Origin: Oscillospiraceae bacterium
GTDB lineage: Bacteria; Bacillota; Clostridia; Oscillospirales; Oscillospiraceae
Length of the DNA: 61,939 bases
NCBI GenBank assembly: GCA_020025515.1
Contig: JAHHRZ010000012.1
Span: 1-61,939, forward strand
Direction of reading: 5' to 3'
The notes below the pieces were generated by a model. That model was not told where the DNA came from. It ran no database searches and saw nothing but the letters and a program-made list of their open reading frames with translations. The position numbers and the translations under genes were made by a program. How positions within the stretch are numbered: the stretch's first letter is position 1; the number at the start of each line of letters is the position of its first letter. Positions 33,087 to 42,276 of the stretch are shown one piece after another.

Positions 33087-33407
33087 ATGGCTGCTATCGA
33101 TATCAATCAGGAAGTATTCACAAAAGAGGTTGAGCAGGGAACCGGCATGGTTCTGGTCGATTTTTGGGCACCCTGGTGCATCCACTGCCGCCGCATCGCC
33201 CCTGCACTGGACCAGGTGGCCCAGAAGTATGAGGGCAGAGTGCCTGTTCTGAAAGTAAACATTGATGAGGAGCCGGAGCTGGCTCGAAAATATGAGATTA
33301 AGAGAATCCCCACTTTGACCGTGTTCCGGGCCGGAGAGGCGCTGGGCAGCATCCAGGAACCCGATTCCAAGGCAAAGATTGAGGCTCTGATCGAGGAGTA
33401 TCTGTAA
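33087..33407 (+). CDS. Thioredoxin-family protein with WCIHC active site
   Basis: The 106-residue protein has the thioredoxin fold with active site W30-C-I-H-C34, an unusual dipeptide (Ile-His) more like DsbA-type or thioredoxin-like proteins, which should raise the redox potential relative to CGPC. The cis-proline is in KRIPTLTV. The ATG follows GGGAG. It is 12 bases upstream of trxB, so TrxB is probably its reductant. No signal peptide is present, so it is cytosolic. Confidence 0.92.
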   Translation: MAAIDINQEVFTKEVEQGTGMVLVDFWAPWCIHCRRIAPALDQVAQKYEGRVPVLKVNIDEEPELARKYEIKRIPTLTVFRAGEALGSIQEPDSKAKIEALIEEYL

Positions 33408-33419
33408 GGAGGATACCCG

Positions 33420-34337
33420 ATGGAGCAGATTCATGATGTCATGATCGTGGGCGGCGGCCCCGGCGGCTATACCGCCGCTATGTATTGTGCCAGAGCCGGT
33501 CTTCGCACCGTGGTTCTGGAAAAGCTGTCCGCAGGCGGTCAGGCTGCGCTGACAGAGTGGATTGACAACTATCCCGGATTTGAAGAAGGGATCGAGGGCT
33601 TTACCCTGGGCGATAAAATGCGTCTGGGCGCAGAGCGCTTCGGGGCGGAAACCCTCTACGCTGAAGTGACTGCCCTGTCTCTGGAGGACCAGATTAAAAC
33701 CGCCCAAACCAGCGAAGGCTCTATCCAAGCCAGAGCCGTGATCTTGGCTACGGGAGCCAATCCCAGAACCTTAAACCTTCCGGAAGAAGAGGCACTGTTG
33801 GGCCGTGGGGTACACTACTGCGCCACCTGCGACGGTATGTTCTATAAGGGAAAAACCGTTGTAGTGGTAGGCGGCGGCAATAGCGCCGCAGCAGAAGCAC
33901 TGGTTCTGTCCCGGATCGCCAAGAAGGTCATTGTGGTACATCGCCGGGATCACCTTCGTGCCACCAAGATCTATCACGAACCACTGATGAAGGCAGAAAA
34001 TGTGGAATTTCGCTGGAATTCCACTGTGGAAGAACTTCTGCATGACACAAAGCTGGTGGGCATCACCCTGAAGGATGTCAATACCGGCGAGCGCACTCAG
34101 GTAGACTGTGACGGTCTGTTCGTCAGCATTGGCAGAAATCCCAACACAGAGCTGGTACAGGGAGTCGTTACTCTGGACAGAGGCTATGTAGTTGCGGACG
34201 AATCCACCAGGACCAACATTGCCGGGGTGTTTGCTGTGGGCGATGTGCGAACCAAAGCCCTGCGTCAGGTAGCCACCGCAGTGGGTGACGGTGCAACCGC
34301 CAGCCACTATGTGGAAGAATACCTTGCTGAACACTAA
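33420..34337 (+). CDS. trxB: Thioredoxin-disulfide reductase
   Basis: The 305-residue flavoenzyme has the FAD loop GGGPGGYTA (11-19), the redox-active C134-A-T-C137, the NADPH loop GGGNSAAAEA, and the C-terminal FAD motif GVFAVGDVR. It regenerates reduced thioredoxin with NADPH. The NADPH-specificity segment HRRDHLRA contains the arginines typical of NADPH users. The ATG follows AGGAGG. It forms a two-gene unit with the preceding thioredoxin and ends at a strong terminator. Confidence 0.96.
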   Translation: MEQIHDVMIVGGGPGGYTAAMYCARAGLRTVVLEKLSAGGQAALTEWIDNYPGFEEGIEGFTLGDKMRLGAERFGAETLYAEVTALSLEDQIKTAQTSEGSIQARAVILATGANPRTLNLPEEEALLGRGVHYCATCDGMFYKGKTVVVVGGGNSAAAEALVLSRIAKKVIVVHRRDHLRATKIYHEPLMKAENVEFRWNSTVEELLHDTKLVGITLKDVNTGERTQVDCDGLFVSIGRNPNTELVQGVVTLDRGYVVADESTRTNIAGVFAVGDVRTKALRQVATAVGDGATASHYVEEYLAEH

Positions 34338-34340
34338 ATA

Positions 34341-34390
34341 AAAAAATCCCATCTGACTTCTTCCTTTGGAAATGCAGATGGGATTTTTTT
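34341..34390 (+). terminator. Intrinsic terminator of trxB
   Basis: AAAAAATCCCATCTG and its complement form a 15-bp stem followed by seven T. Confidence 0.93.
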
Positions 34391-34435
34391 GCCTATGGAG
34401 CCTTGCGGCAGGAAGGGCCTTTTTTTGCAGGCCTA

Positions 34436-34464
34436 GTGACAAACGCTCCTGTTTGTGATACAAT
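34436..34464 (+). promoter_or_regulatory. Promoter of the YdcF-like gene
   Basis: GTGACA (34436-34441) and TACAAT (34459-34464) are 17 bases apart, 27 bases before the start codon. Confidence 0.7.
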
Positions 34465-34490
34465 GGATAAAACTTCTATAGGAGGTGCAG

Positions 34491-35252
34491 ATGAAATATA
34501 AAAAATTGTTGAAATTGCTGTTTCTGGCATCCCTGATTGGAACAGGATTGGTATTCTGGTTTCAAATTCTGCACTATCGGTATGCGGGACTGATTTTTCT
34601 GGGAATTGCGGCTGTCATCGGGATTTATTGGATTCTGGATTATGTGGCATCCCGTCATCCCAAAAAAGCCAGATGGCTGCGTCGGTGTTTTACTCTGCTT
34701 CTGTGCCTCAGCCTGTTGGTCATGGCCGTGACGCAGATCCTGATTGTGACGGGCTCCAAGGGAGAGCAGGATGCAGAATGTGACTATGTATTGGTTCTGG
34801 GTGCCGCAGTCAACGGAACCACCCCCTCCCGGGCGTTAAGAGAACGGCTGGAGGCTGCATATCAATACCTTGTGACCTATCCGAAGGCCCAGTGTATCGT
34901 TTCCGGCGGTATGGGGCGTGGGGAGAATATTACAGAGGCTTTGTGCATGTTTCAGTGGCTCATCGATAAGGGCATTGAACCCCATAGAATCTGGCTGGAG
35001 GACCGGGCAACCTCTACAATGGAAAACATTTCTTTTTCTCTGGCACTCATTGAGCAACAGACGGGCACCCGCCCGCAGAACCTCGCCATTGTATCCAGTG
35101 AGTACCATCTCTTCCGGGCCGGGCTTATGGCCCAAGACCAAGGGGTTTCTATGATTGGAGTTCCGGCCCGTACAGAACCGGTGTTTTCCCGGGCCCATTA
35201 CTATTTCCGTGAAATTTTCGGAGTTTGGTTTTACATCCTATTTGGAAATTAA
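34491..35252 (+). CDS. YdcF/SanA-like (DUF218) membrane protein
   Basis: The 253-residue protein has three N-terminal hydrophobic segments (about 8-25, 32-50 and 67-88) and a DUF218 domain beginning at DYVLVLGAAVNG with SGGMGRGENITEA, LEDRATSTMENISFS and SSEYHLFRA. DUF218 proteins (YdcF, SanA, ElyC) are linked to envelope integrity, but the biochemical activity is unknown. The ATG follows GGAGG by five bases; a GTG inside that site is in frame but unlikely. It is 23 bases upstream of the M42 peptidase gene. Confidence 0.85.
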   Translation: MKYKKLLKLLFLASLIGTGLVFWFQILHYRYAGLIFLGIAAVIGIYWILDYVASRHPKKARWLRRCFTLLLCLSLLVMAVTQILIVTGSKGEQDAECDYVLVLGAAVNGTTPSRALRERLEAAYQYLVTYPKAQCIVSGGMGRGENITEALCMFQWLIDKGIEPHRIWLEDRATSTMENISFSLALIEQQTGTRPQNLAIVSSEYHLFRAGLMAQDQGVSMIGVPARTEPVFSRAHYYFREIFGVWFYILFGN

Positions 35253-35275
35253 CATATTATTGGAGGTAATGCAAC

Positions 35276-36313
35276 ATGGATTATTCTTACGCCCGTTATG
35301 CAGCAGAAAAAGCTGCGGAGCTTCTGGCCATTGACAGCCCTTCCGGTTTTACGGAAAGCGCAGCCAAATGGGTTCTGGAGGCCTTTGGCTCTTTGGGATT
35401 TGATGCAAAGCTGACCCAGAAGGGCGGCGTGCTGATCGATTTGGGCGGCGTAGACGAGAATGACGGCCTTCTCCTGGAGGCCCACGGCGATACCCTGGGT
35501 GCCATGGTCAGTGATATCAAGGGCAACGGCCGCCTCAAAATCACCAATCTGGGCGGTCTGAACGCCAACAATGCAGAAGCCGAAAATGTTCGGGTCTACA
35601 CCCGCTCCGGCCGTGTTCTGGAGGGTACCTGTCAGCTGGCAAATGCATCCGTCCATGTAAACAAGGACTACTCTTCCTCTGCCCGCACCTTTGATACCGT
35701 GGAGATTGTGCTGGACGAGGATGTGAATAGTGCCGATGATACCAAAGCCCTGGGTATTCGGGTGGGAGACATGGTCTGCTTTGAGCCCCGGACCCGGATT
35801 ACCGAAAGCGGCTACATTAAGAGCCGATTCCTGGATGATAAGCTCTCTGTGGGAATTCTGCTGGGCTTCGCCAAATATCTGAAGGATCATGACCTGACAC
35901 CTGCCCGGAGAACTTGGGTGCATGTGACAGTCTATGAGGAAGTGGGCCACGGCGGCTCCGCCTCAGTTCCCGCAGGCGTCACAGAGGCCATTTCTGTGGA
36001 TATGGGCTGTGTGGGCGACGGTCTGGCCTGTACGGAGCGGATGGTCTCCATCTGCGCCAAGGACTCCGGCGGCCCTTACTCCTATGATGTGGTCGGCAAG
36101 CTCATTGCTGCTGCCGAGGCTGAGGAGGCAAACTACGCCGTGGACATCTATCCAATGTATGGCAGCGATGTGGAAGCCACTCTGCGGGCCGGCTATGACA
36201 TCCGTCACGGCCTCATTGGTGCCGGTGTCTATGCTTCTCATGGTTACGAGAGAAGCCATATCGACGGTGTCTATCAGACGCTCAAGGTTCTCAAGGGCTA
36301 TCTTGGCGTATAA
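35276..36313 (+). CDS. M42-family metallo-aminopeptidase
   Basis: The 345-residue protein belongs to the M42 (PepA/FrvX/TET) peptidases: LEAHGDTLGAMV carries the first metal ligands, DDKLSVG the bridging Asp, VYEEVGHGGSA the catalytic glutamates, and VDMG and HGYERSHIDG the remaining ligands. Members form dodecameric shells that trim peptides. The ATG follows TGGAGG. Its stop overlaps an ATG of the next frame, and pepF follows closely, so peptide breakdown genes are grouped. Confidence 0.93.
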   Translation: MDYSYARYAAEKAAELLAIDSPSGFTESAAKWVLEAFGSLGFDAKLTQKGGVLIDLGGVDENDGLLLEAHGDTLGAMVSDIKGNGRLKITNLGGLNANNAEAENVRVYTRSGRVLEGTCQLANASVHVNKDYSSSARTFDTVEIVLDEDVNSADDTKALGIRVGDMVCFEPRTRITESGYIKSRFLDDKLSVGILLGFAKYLKDHDLTPARRTWVHVTVYEEVGHGGSASVPAGVTEAISVDMGCVGDGLACTERMVSICAKDSGGPYSYDVVGKLIAAAEAEEANYAVDIYPMYGSDVEATLRAGYDIRHGLIGAGVYASHGYERSHIDGVYQTLKVLKGYLGV

Positions 36314-36348
36314 TGAAACAAAATGCGTTTATAGAAGGAGAATATAGC

Positions 36349-38049
36349 ATGAAATTTTCTGAGCTTCCCTACAGCCGTCCCGACCTGGAGGCAACCAAGA
36401 AAGAACTGCAAGAGGTTCTGGCCCGTTTCCGGAATGCAAAAACCTTTGAAGAGGCCGATGGGGCTTATGTTGATATGGATCGGGTTGGCGGCAAGTTCTC
36501 TACCCAGAGAACCATTGCCAGCATCCGCAGAGATATTGATACCAGAGACGCTTTTTATGACGGAGAAAAGGCTTGGTATAATCAGGTTGGCCCTGAGCTT
36601 CAGGAAACCTTCCAGGAATTCGATCTGGCAACACTCCAGAGCCCTTTCCGCAAGGAACTGGAAGCCAAATACGGCAATGTAAGCTTTCTGAATGCGGAGC
36701 TGGGCCTCAAAACCTTCTCTCCGGAGATCATCTCTGACCTGCAAAAGGAAAATGAGCTGGTGTCTCAGTATACAAAGCTGCTGGCCTCTGCCCAGATTCC
36801 CTTTGAAGATGGGGTATACACTCTGGCTCAGATTGCCACATTCAAGGAAGAATCCGACGATGCCCGCCGTCTGGCGGCCTGGAGCGCCGAGGGTCAGTGG
36901 TATCTGGACCATGGGCAGGAGCTGGATGAGCTGTATGACCAGCTGGTGAAGATCCGTCATAAGATGGCCCGAACGCTGGGCTTTGAGAACTACATCGGTC
37001 TGGGCTACTGCCGGATGCAGAGAAACTGCTATGATCAGAACGACATTGAAAAGTTCCGTGCCGCAGTGAAGAAATATCTGGTCCCTGTGGCCGACCAGAT
37101 TTACAAGGCCCAGGCTGAACGGCTGGGCAAGCAGTACCCCATGAACTTTGCGGACAATGCCCTGGAATTCCGGTCCGGCAATCCCCGTCCCGCAGGCGAC
37201 CCTCAGCAGATTCTGGAGATGGGTTCCACCTTCTACCGGGAGCTGAGCCCTGAAACCAATGAGTTCTGGACCTCCATGCGGGAAAACGAGATGATGGATG
37301 TCCTGGCCCGCACCGGCAAAGCCGGCGGCGGCTACTGCACCAATCTGTTTGCCTACCATACCCCCTTCATTTTCGCCAGCTTCAACGGCACATCCCACGA
37401 TGTGAAGGTCATCACCCATGAGGCCGGTCATGCCTTTGCCGGTTACATGAATCGAAACCGGGTTCCCTCTGATACCTGCTGGCCCAGCATGGAGGGCTGT
37501 GAGGTTCACTCCATGTCCATGGAGTTCTTTGCCGATCAGTGGGCAGACGGATTCTTCGGCAAGGATGCCCAGAAGTTCTGCTATTCCCACCTGTCCAACG
37601 CCCTGACTTTCATCCCCTATGGCACCATGGTAGATGACTTCCAGCATCGGGTCTATGAAAATCCCGACATGACGCCCCAGGAACGCCACAATGTATGGCG
37701 GGAGCTGTTGGGAATCTACATGCCCTGGATGAAGCTGGACGAAATTCCCTTCTATGGTCAGGCCATGGGCTGGCAGCGGCAGAGCCACATCTATAAGACT
37801 CCCTTCTACTACATTGACTACTGCCTGGCACAGACTGTGGCGTTGGAATTCTGGGCCAAGATTCAGGTAGACTTGAAGGAAGCCTTCCAGACCTACCTGC
37901 GCTACACCGAGCTGGGCGGAAGCCAGGTATTCACCGACCTTCTCAAAACTGCCGGTCTGGACAGCCCCTTTGAAGAGAAGTGCCTGAAGACTGTTTGCGA
38001 AGCGGCCAAGACCTATCTGGAACAGTATGATCTGACTGGCATCGCATAA
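36349..38049 (+). CDS. pepF: Oligoendopeptidase F (M3 family)
   Basis: The 566-residue zinc peptidase has HEAGH at 357-361 (ITHEAGHAFAG) with the downstream glutamate in EVHSMSMEFFA, as in M3 peptidases. It cleaves medium-length peptides in the cytosol. The ATG at 36349 follows AAGGAG; an in-frame ATG at 36313 overlapping the previous stop has no ribosome binding site. It closes the YdcF-M42-PepF unit, ending at a strong hairpin. Confidence 0.94.
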   Translation: MKFSELPYSRPDLEATKKELQEVLARFRNAKTFEEADGAYVDMDRVGGKFSTQRTIASIRRDIDTRDAFYDGEKAWYNQVGPELQETFQEFDLATLQSPFRKELEAKYGNVSFLNAELGLKTFSPEIISDLQKENELVSQYTKLLASAQIPFEDGVYTLAQIATFKEESDDARRLAAWSAEGQWYLDHGQELDELYDQLVKIRHKMARTLGFENYIGLGYCRMQRNCYDQNDIEKFRAAVKKYLVPVADQIYKAQAERLGKQYPMNFADNALEFRSGNPRPAGDPQQILEMGSTFYRELSPETNEFWTSMRENEMMDVLARTGKAGGGYCTNLFAYHTPFIFASFNGTSHDVKVITHEAGHAFAGYMNRNRVPSDTCWPSMEGCEVHSMSMEFFADQWADGFFGKDAQKFCYSHLSNALTFIPYGTMVDDFQHRVYENPDMTPQERHNVWRELLGIYMPWMKLDEIPFYGQAMGWQRQSHIYKTPFYYIDYCLAQTVALEFWAKIQVDLKEAFQTYLRYTELGGSQVFTDLLKTAGLDSPFEEKCLKTVCEAAKTYLEQYDLTGIA

Positions 38050-38076
38050 TTTCCCATTTTCTAATGAGATTTGGAT

Positions 38077-38113
38077 GCTCCCCTGTGCGCCTGTACAGGG
38101 GAGCAAATTTTTT
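38077..38113 (+). terminator. Intrinsic terminator of pepF
   Basis: GCTCCCCTGT and its complement enclose an 8-base loop and are followed by AAATTTTTT. Confidence 0.9.
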
Positions 38114-38147
38114 ATCCAGTCAGCTGTGTATCCAAAACACCAAAGGG

Positions 38148-38181
38148 AAAAGGCAGAAGCTCCTGTTTTGGAGCCTCTGCC
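38148..38181 (-). terminator. Intrinsic terminator of rsgA and the 15-kb operon
   Basis: On the minus strand GGCAGAGGCTCC pairs with GGAGCTTCTGCC (one G-U), followed by TTTT. Confidence 0.85.
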
Positions 38182-38213
38182 TTCTTTGAACTTTTCATGC
38201 AGTCTGCTTTGTC

Positions 38214-39089
38214 TTATTCCAGTTCCCAGGTCTTGATTTCCTTGGCTTTTTCATACAGGCGAACATAGCTGTCATAACGGCTGTGCTGAATTTCTCCCAC
38301 CCGGAGGGCCTGTGTCACTGCGCAGTCCGGCTCCTTGAGATGGGCACAATCGTGGAATCGACATTTTCCAAGGTAAGGGGCAAAGTCCGGAAACGCGTAC
38401 TGAAGGTTCTCTTTCAGGATCACTTCCATTTTGTCCGTGTCGAAGGAGGAAAATCCCGGTGTATCTGCCACAAAGGTACCTCGATCCAGGGTGTAAATTT
38501 CCACATGCCGGGTGGTATGGCGGCCGCGGCCCAGCTTTTCAGAAACTTCTCCGGTCTGAAGCGCAAGCTCCGGCAAAAGTCGGTTTAAGATACTGCTTTT
38601 TCCCACGCCTGAATTTCCTGTAAAGGCCACAAACTTTCCGGCGATGGCCGCTCGCAGGTCTTCTACTCCGGTGCCATCCTGGGCACTGGTGCAGATGACC
38701 GGGAAGCCTGCCTTGCGGTAAATGTCCGCAAGTTCTATGGCAGGGTCCAGATCCGTCTTATTGATACAGATGATAACAGGAACCTCCTGATTGCCTGCAA
38801 TGGCAGAAACCCGGTCGATCAGGAAGGGCTCCGTCACAGGATTGACATTGGCGGCAAAGACTACCAGCGCATCCAGATTGGACACAGCAGGACGAACAAA
38901 GCGATTCTTCCGGGGTAAAATCTGCTCCAACATCCCCTTTTTTCCTGTGGCACTGATTTCTACCAGATCCCCTGTGAGAGGAACCAGCTTCTGTTTGCGA
39001 AAATTCCCTCTGGCCCGGCAGGTAATGGGCCCTTTTTCTGTCTGCACTTCATAAAAGCCGCTTAAAGAGCGAATAATTCTACCTGTCAT
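38214..39089 (-). CDS. rsgA: Ribosome small-subunit-dependent GTPase RsgA
   Basis: RsgA is a late 30S assembly GTPase with circularly permuted motifs: an OB fold, then G4 NKTD (110-113), G1 GNSGVGKSS (158-166) and G3 DTPG, ending in a zinc knuckle (C-x4-H-x-C...C, KCRFHDCAH). The 291 residues are normal. Its ATG overlaps the prkC stop (ATGA). The usual following genes rpe and thiN are absent here; a terminator follows. Confidence 0.95.
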   Translation of the reverse strand: MTGRIIRSLSGFYEVQTEKGPITCRARGNFRKQKLVPLTGDLVEISATGKKGMLEQILPRKNRFVRPAVSNLDALVVFAANVNPVTEPFLIDRVSAIAGNQEVPVIICINKTDLDPAIELADIYRKAGFPVICTSAQDGTGVEDLRAAIAGKFVAFTGNSGVGKSSILNRLLPELALQTGEVSEKLGRGRHTTRHVEIYTLDRGTFVADTPGFSSFDTDKMEVILKENLQYAFPDFAPYLGKCRFHDCAHLKEPDCAVTQALRVGEIQHSRYDSYVRLYEKAKEIKTWELE

Positions 39090-41392
39090 TCAGTCACCGT
39101 AAATTGCAGGCGGATTTTCTCTGCACTGGTACTGGTGAAGTCCACCTTAAAGCTGTCCACACAGGTGCCATTGACGTAGAAATCAAAGTACTGGGCTCCC
39201 GAACCGCTAAGGCTGATGGGTATTTCCGCAGTACCCGCCAACACAGGAACCTCGTCAACACAGGGGGCGCCACCCTTGTATACCTGAATCTTGTAATCTA
39301 CACCGATGTCACCGGGAAGGAGCAAAGTAATCACTTTGTTGACCACCTTGGGCTCTGTCTCTGTAGGCTCTGTCTCAGGAGGATCCGTCTCCACAGGGCC
39401 TTTGGACACTGTGAGCTTTACAACCGTTCCTTCCGCAACTTCTGTTCCCTTTTCGGGGTCCTGGGTCAGAACCATATCCTTGGCCTTGTTGCTGTCCACC
39501 AGTTCATACTCACACTTGAGGTTGCTGTCTCGCAGCAGGCTGGATGCTTTACTGATATCCATGCCAACCACCTCCGGCACCTTTGTCATGACAATCTCGC
39601 TGCCGGTGCTGATATAAAGGACGATGGTCTGTCCGGCCTTAATGGTCTTTCCCTTTGCCGGGTCGGTACGGATCACATTGCCCTCTTCAATCTCTTCGCT
39701 GGATTCCTGCTCGATTTTGATTTCCAGATTCATGTTCTCTTTGTTTTTAAGTGCGGCCTCAGCATCGGCCCTTGACTCTCCCGCCAGATCATCCATCACC
39801 ATGGTTCTGGGGCCCTTACTGATCCAGAGCGTCACCGTCTGGCCCTTACTCAAGGTGGAATCCACAGCGGGGTCCGTCCGGGTCACACGGCCCTCCTCCA
39901 CCTCATCGCTGAATTCTTGTTCAAAGCGGAGCGTAAGCCCCAACTCGCTGAGTCCCCGCAGGGCCTCTTCCGCCTTCTCCTCAGTGCGGTTGACGAGATC
40001 CAGCATCTGGCCCGTCTGGGGACCATTGCTGATAACCAGTTTTACCACCGTACCGGCTTTTACCTGCTCATGGGCCTCAGGGTCCTGAGAGATAATTTCG
40101 CCGGCAGCGTATTTATCATCGAATGTATATTTGTCATCCAGCAAAGTGATGTCCGGGTAGCGCTTGGGATTGATTTCTTTGAATACCTGTCCCACCAAAT
40201 CCGGCACCTCTGTCAACACCTCCGGTTTGGATCCATTGGTCAGCAGTACCACCAGCACAATCAATGCAACCACCACCATGGCACCTGCCGCAGCAATGGC
40301 CACAATCATGCCTTTGCTGGTTCGGCCCTGCTCTTCTTCCTCAACAGTTCGCCGAGAGGCAGGTCTGGGGGGCTCCGCAGCGCGGGGCCTGGGTGCCGCC
40401 TCCGGTGAGCGAACCTTCTGCTGCTCTGTAGGTCTGGGGCGGGGTGTTCCGGTGTTCACGGCCCGCTCTGCAGCGGTACGGGGAGCGCTGGGGGCCGGGC
40501 GGTACTGAGAATTTTGGGCAGGTGCCGCCACGGCACTTCCATTGGCTCCAAAAAAGAGAACCGCAGGATTCTTTCGGAATTCTTCCATATCATAGAGCAT
40601 TTCCGTGGCTGACACATATCTCTGAGCAGGATCCACCGCCATGGCCTTCATAATGATCTGTTCCAGTCCGCCGGGAATGTTGGGGTTCAGGGTTGAGGGC
40701 ATGGGGGCCCCGCCATTGATATGCTTGAGGGCCACCGCAACAGGGGATTCTCCGTCATAAGGAGGCCGTCCTGTAAGCATTTCATACATCACGACACCCA
40801 GAGAATAGATGTCGGAGCGGTTATCCACACGACCGCCCTTGGCCTGTTCCGGAGAAATATAGTGGACGGAACCCAGCGCTTCCTTGGTGAGGGTGCTCTG
40901 GGAGGACATGATCCGGGCAATCCCGAAGTCCGTAACCTTGGCTGATCCGTCTTTCAAAATCATCACATTGTGAGGCTTAATGTCCCGGTGCACAATTCCC
41001 TGGTTATGGGCGTGCTCCAAAGCCTTCGCGATCTGAACGGCAAAATGAAGCGATTCTTTCCAGTTGAGATATCCTCCCCGGCGCTCCATATATTGCTTGA
41101 GCGTGATGCCCTCCACCAGCTCCATCACAATATAGTCAGCGTCTCCATTGGTGGAAACATCATACACATTGACAATGTTGGGATGGTTCAGCATGGCAAC
41201 GGCCTGAGACTCCGCATGGAACCGACGGCGAAACTCTGCATCATTGGAAAAATCATCTTTCAAAATCTTAATGGCAACCAGACGATTCAGGCGATGACAC
41301 CGGGCCTTATAGACCACAGCCATACCGCCGACTCCCAGAACACTGAGAATCTCATACCGGTTGTCCAACAATCGGCCTATGTAATTGTCCAT
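39086..41392 (-). CDS. prkC: PASTA-domain Ser/Thr protein kinase PrkC (Stk1)
   Basis: The 768-residue membrane kinase has a cytosolic kinase domain with K42, HRDIKPHN (135-142) and DFG (155-157), a Pro/Arg-rich juxtamembrane region, one transmembrane segment (361-384), four PASTA repeats that sense muropeptides or lipid II, and a C-terminal beta-rich domain after a DPPETEPTETEP linker. It controls cell-wall synthesis, growth and spore germination in relatives. The ATG follows AAAGGAG. It is paired with the phosphatase PrpC 71 bases upstream. Confidence 0.95.
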   Translation of the reverse strand: MDNYIGRLLDNRYEILSVLGVGGMAVVYKARCHRLNRLVAIKILKDDFSNDAEFRRRFHAESQAVAMLNHPNIVNVYDVSTNGDADYIVMELVEGITLKQYMERRGGYLNWKESLHFAVQIAKALEHAHNQGIVHRDIKPHNVMILKDGSAKVTDFGIARIMSSQSTLTKEALGSVHYISPEQAKGGRVDNRSDIYSLGVVMYEMLTGRPPYDGESPVAVALKHINGGAPMPSTLNPNIPGGLEQIIMKAMAVDPAQRYVSATEMLYDMEEFRKNPAVLFFGANGSAVAAPAQNSQYRPAPSAPRTAAERAVNTGTPRPRPTEQQKVRSPEAAPRPRAAEPPRPASRRTVEEEEQGRTSKGMIVAIAAAGAMVVVALIVLVVLLTNGSKPEVLTEVPDLVGQVFKEINPKRYPDITLLDDKYTFDDKYAAGEIISQDPEAHEQVKAGTVVKLVISNGPQTGQMLDLVNRTEEKAEEALRGLSELGLTLRFEQEFSDEVEEGRVTRTDPAVDSTLSKGQTVTLWISKGPRTMVMDDLAGESRADAEAALKNKENMNLEIKIEQESSEEIEEGNVIRTDPAKGKTIKAGQTIVLYISTGSEIVMTKVPEVVGMDISKASSLLRDSNLKCEYELVDSNKAKDMVLTQDPEKGTEVAEGTVVKLTVSKGPVETDPPETEPTETEPKVVNKVITLLLPGDIGVDYKIQVYKGGAPCVDEVPVLAGTAEIPISLSGSGAQYFDFYVNGTCVDSFKVDFTSTSAEKIRLQFTVTE

Positions 41393-41428
41393 CTTGAGAA
41401 CTCCTTTCTCGATTGCAAAGAATATTTC

Positions 41429-41465
41429 GTGGGAATGCCCACGGTAGATCCTGCCCGGCAGGATC
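41429..41465. other. Two small hairpins between prpC and prkC
   Basis: GTGGG/CCCAC (41429-41442) and a 9-1-9 palindrome GATCCTGCC/GGCAGGATC (41447-41465) occupy the 71-base gap. The second overlaps the prpC stop codon. No T-run follows. They may set the relative expression of phosphatase and kinase, which is inference. Confidence 0.5.
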
Positions 41466-42195
41466 AGACAACCACCAGAATACTGGTCACGTTGTCCGGA
41501 GCCCCACGCTCCTTGGCAATATCTAAGAGTCGCTGACAACAAAGCTCTTTGTTGACACCGTGCACAACCTCAAACAAAATTTCCTGGTCATCCAACAAAT
41601 TGGAAAGGCCATCACTGCACAGAAGGAGGTTGTCACCCTTCTGTAAAGACAGGTGGAACAGATCGCACTGCACCTTGGACTCCGTGCCAACGGCACGGGT
41701 GATGAAGTTCTTACCGGGGTAAGACTTGGCCTGTTCCATGGTCAGCTGTCCTCGCTGAACCATGAGCTGCACCAGGGAATGATCTGTGGTAACACATTGG
41801 GCACCATTTCGGTTCAAAAGGTAGCAGCGGCTGTCTCCTACATTGGCTACCACGGTCTGCGTTCCATTGAGGTAAGCCGCCACCAGGGTGGTTCCCATTC
41901 CGGCAAAATCTGCAATCTGCTGGGACTGCTCATATACTGTGGAATTTGCCAGCGTTGCCGCCTGCTGGAGACAGGCTGCCATCTCCTGGGCCGTCATGCC
42001 GGGACGATGGTGCCGGTCTACTTCGTCTACGAAAATATCCAGTGCCAGCGCGCTGGCAATATTGCCGGCCTTCGCTCCACCCATACCGTCACAGACGATG
42101 CACAAATAGCTTTCCTGGCTGTATCGTTTGATGCGGTAGGCATCCTGATTTTGCTTCCGGACGCAGCCTAGGTCCGTCAGTCCCCATGCCTGCAT
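41464..42195 (-). CDS. prpC: PP2C-family protein phosphatase PrpC (Stp)
   Basis: The 243-residue Mn-dependent phosphatase reverses PrkC phosphorylation. The PP2C motifs are visible: LGCVRKQNQDAY near residue 9, CDGMGG (35-40), GMGTTLVAA, VGDSRCYL, TTDHSLV, CSDGLSN and the final DNVTSILV. The ATG follows AAAGGAGG. It has its own promoter in the gap after rlmN, which lets prpC-prkC-rsgA be expressed apart from the rest of the operon. Confidence 0.95.
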   Translation of the reverse strand: MQAWGLTDLGCVRKQNQDAYRIKRYSQESYLCIVCDGMGGAKAGNIASALALDIFVDEVDRHHRPGMTAQEMAACLQQAATLANSTVYEQSQQIADFAGMGTTLVAAYLNGTQTVVANVGDSRCYLLNRNGAQCVTTDHSLVQLMVQRGQLTMEQAKSYPGKNFITRAVGTESKVQCDLFHLSLQKGDNLLLCSDGLSNLLDDQEILFEVVHGVNKELCCQRLLDIAKERGAPDNVTSILVVV

Positions 42196-42221
42196 AGAAC
42201 CCCCTCCTTTCGTTGTATTAA

Positions 42222-42250
42222 ATTGTATCAGCTTTTCCGGTAGATTGCAA
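42222..42250 (-). promoter_or_regulatory. Internal promoter before prpC-prkC-rsgA
   Basis: TTGCAA (42245-42250) and TACAAT (42222-42227) are 17 bases apart, 27 bases before the prpC start. Confidence 0.72.
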
Positions 42251-42276
42251 TCAATCTATGGGAAAATCCCAGGAAG

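Noticed and set aside
34437..34458. Palindrome TGACAAAC...GTTTGTGA before the YdcF-like gene as a third Crp/Fnr box
   Set aside because: Its half-sites and spacing differ from the two thioredoxin boxes, and it overlaps a complete -35/-10 pair that needs no activator.
36298..38106. A 602-codon open frame antisense to pepF
   Set aside because: Shadow of pepF; no start signal or domain.
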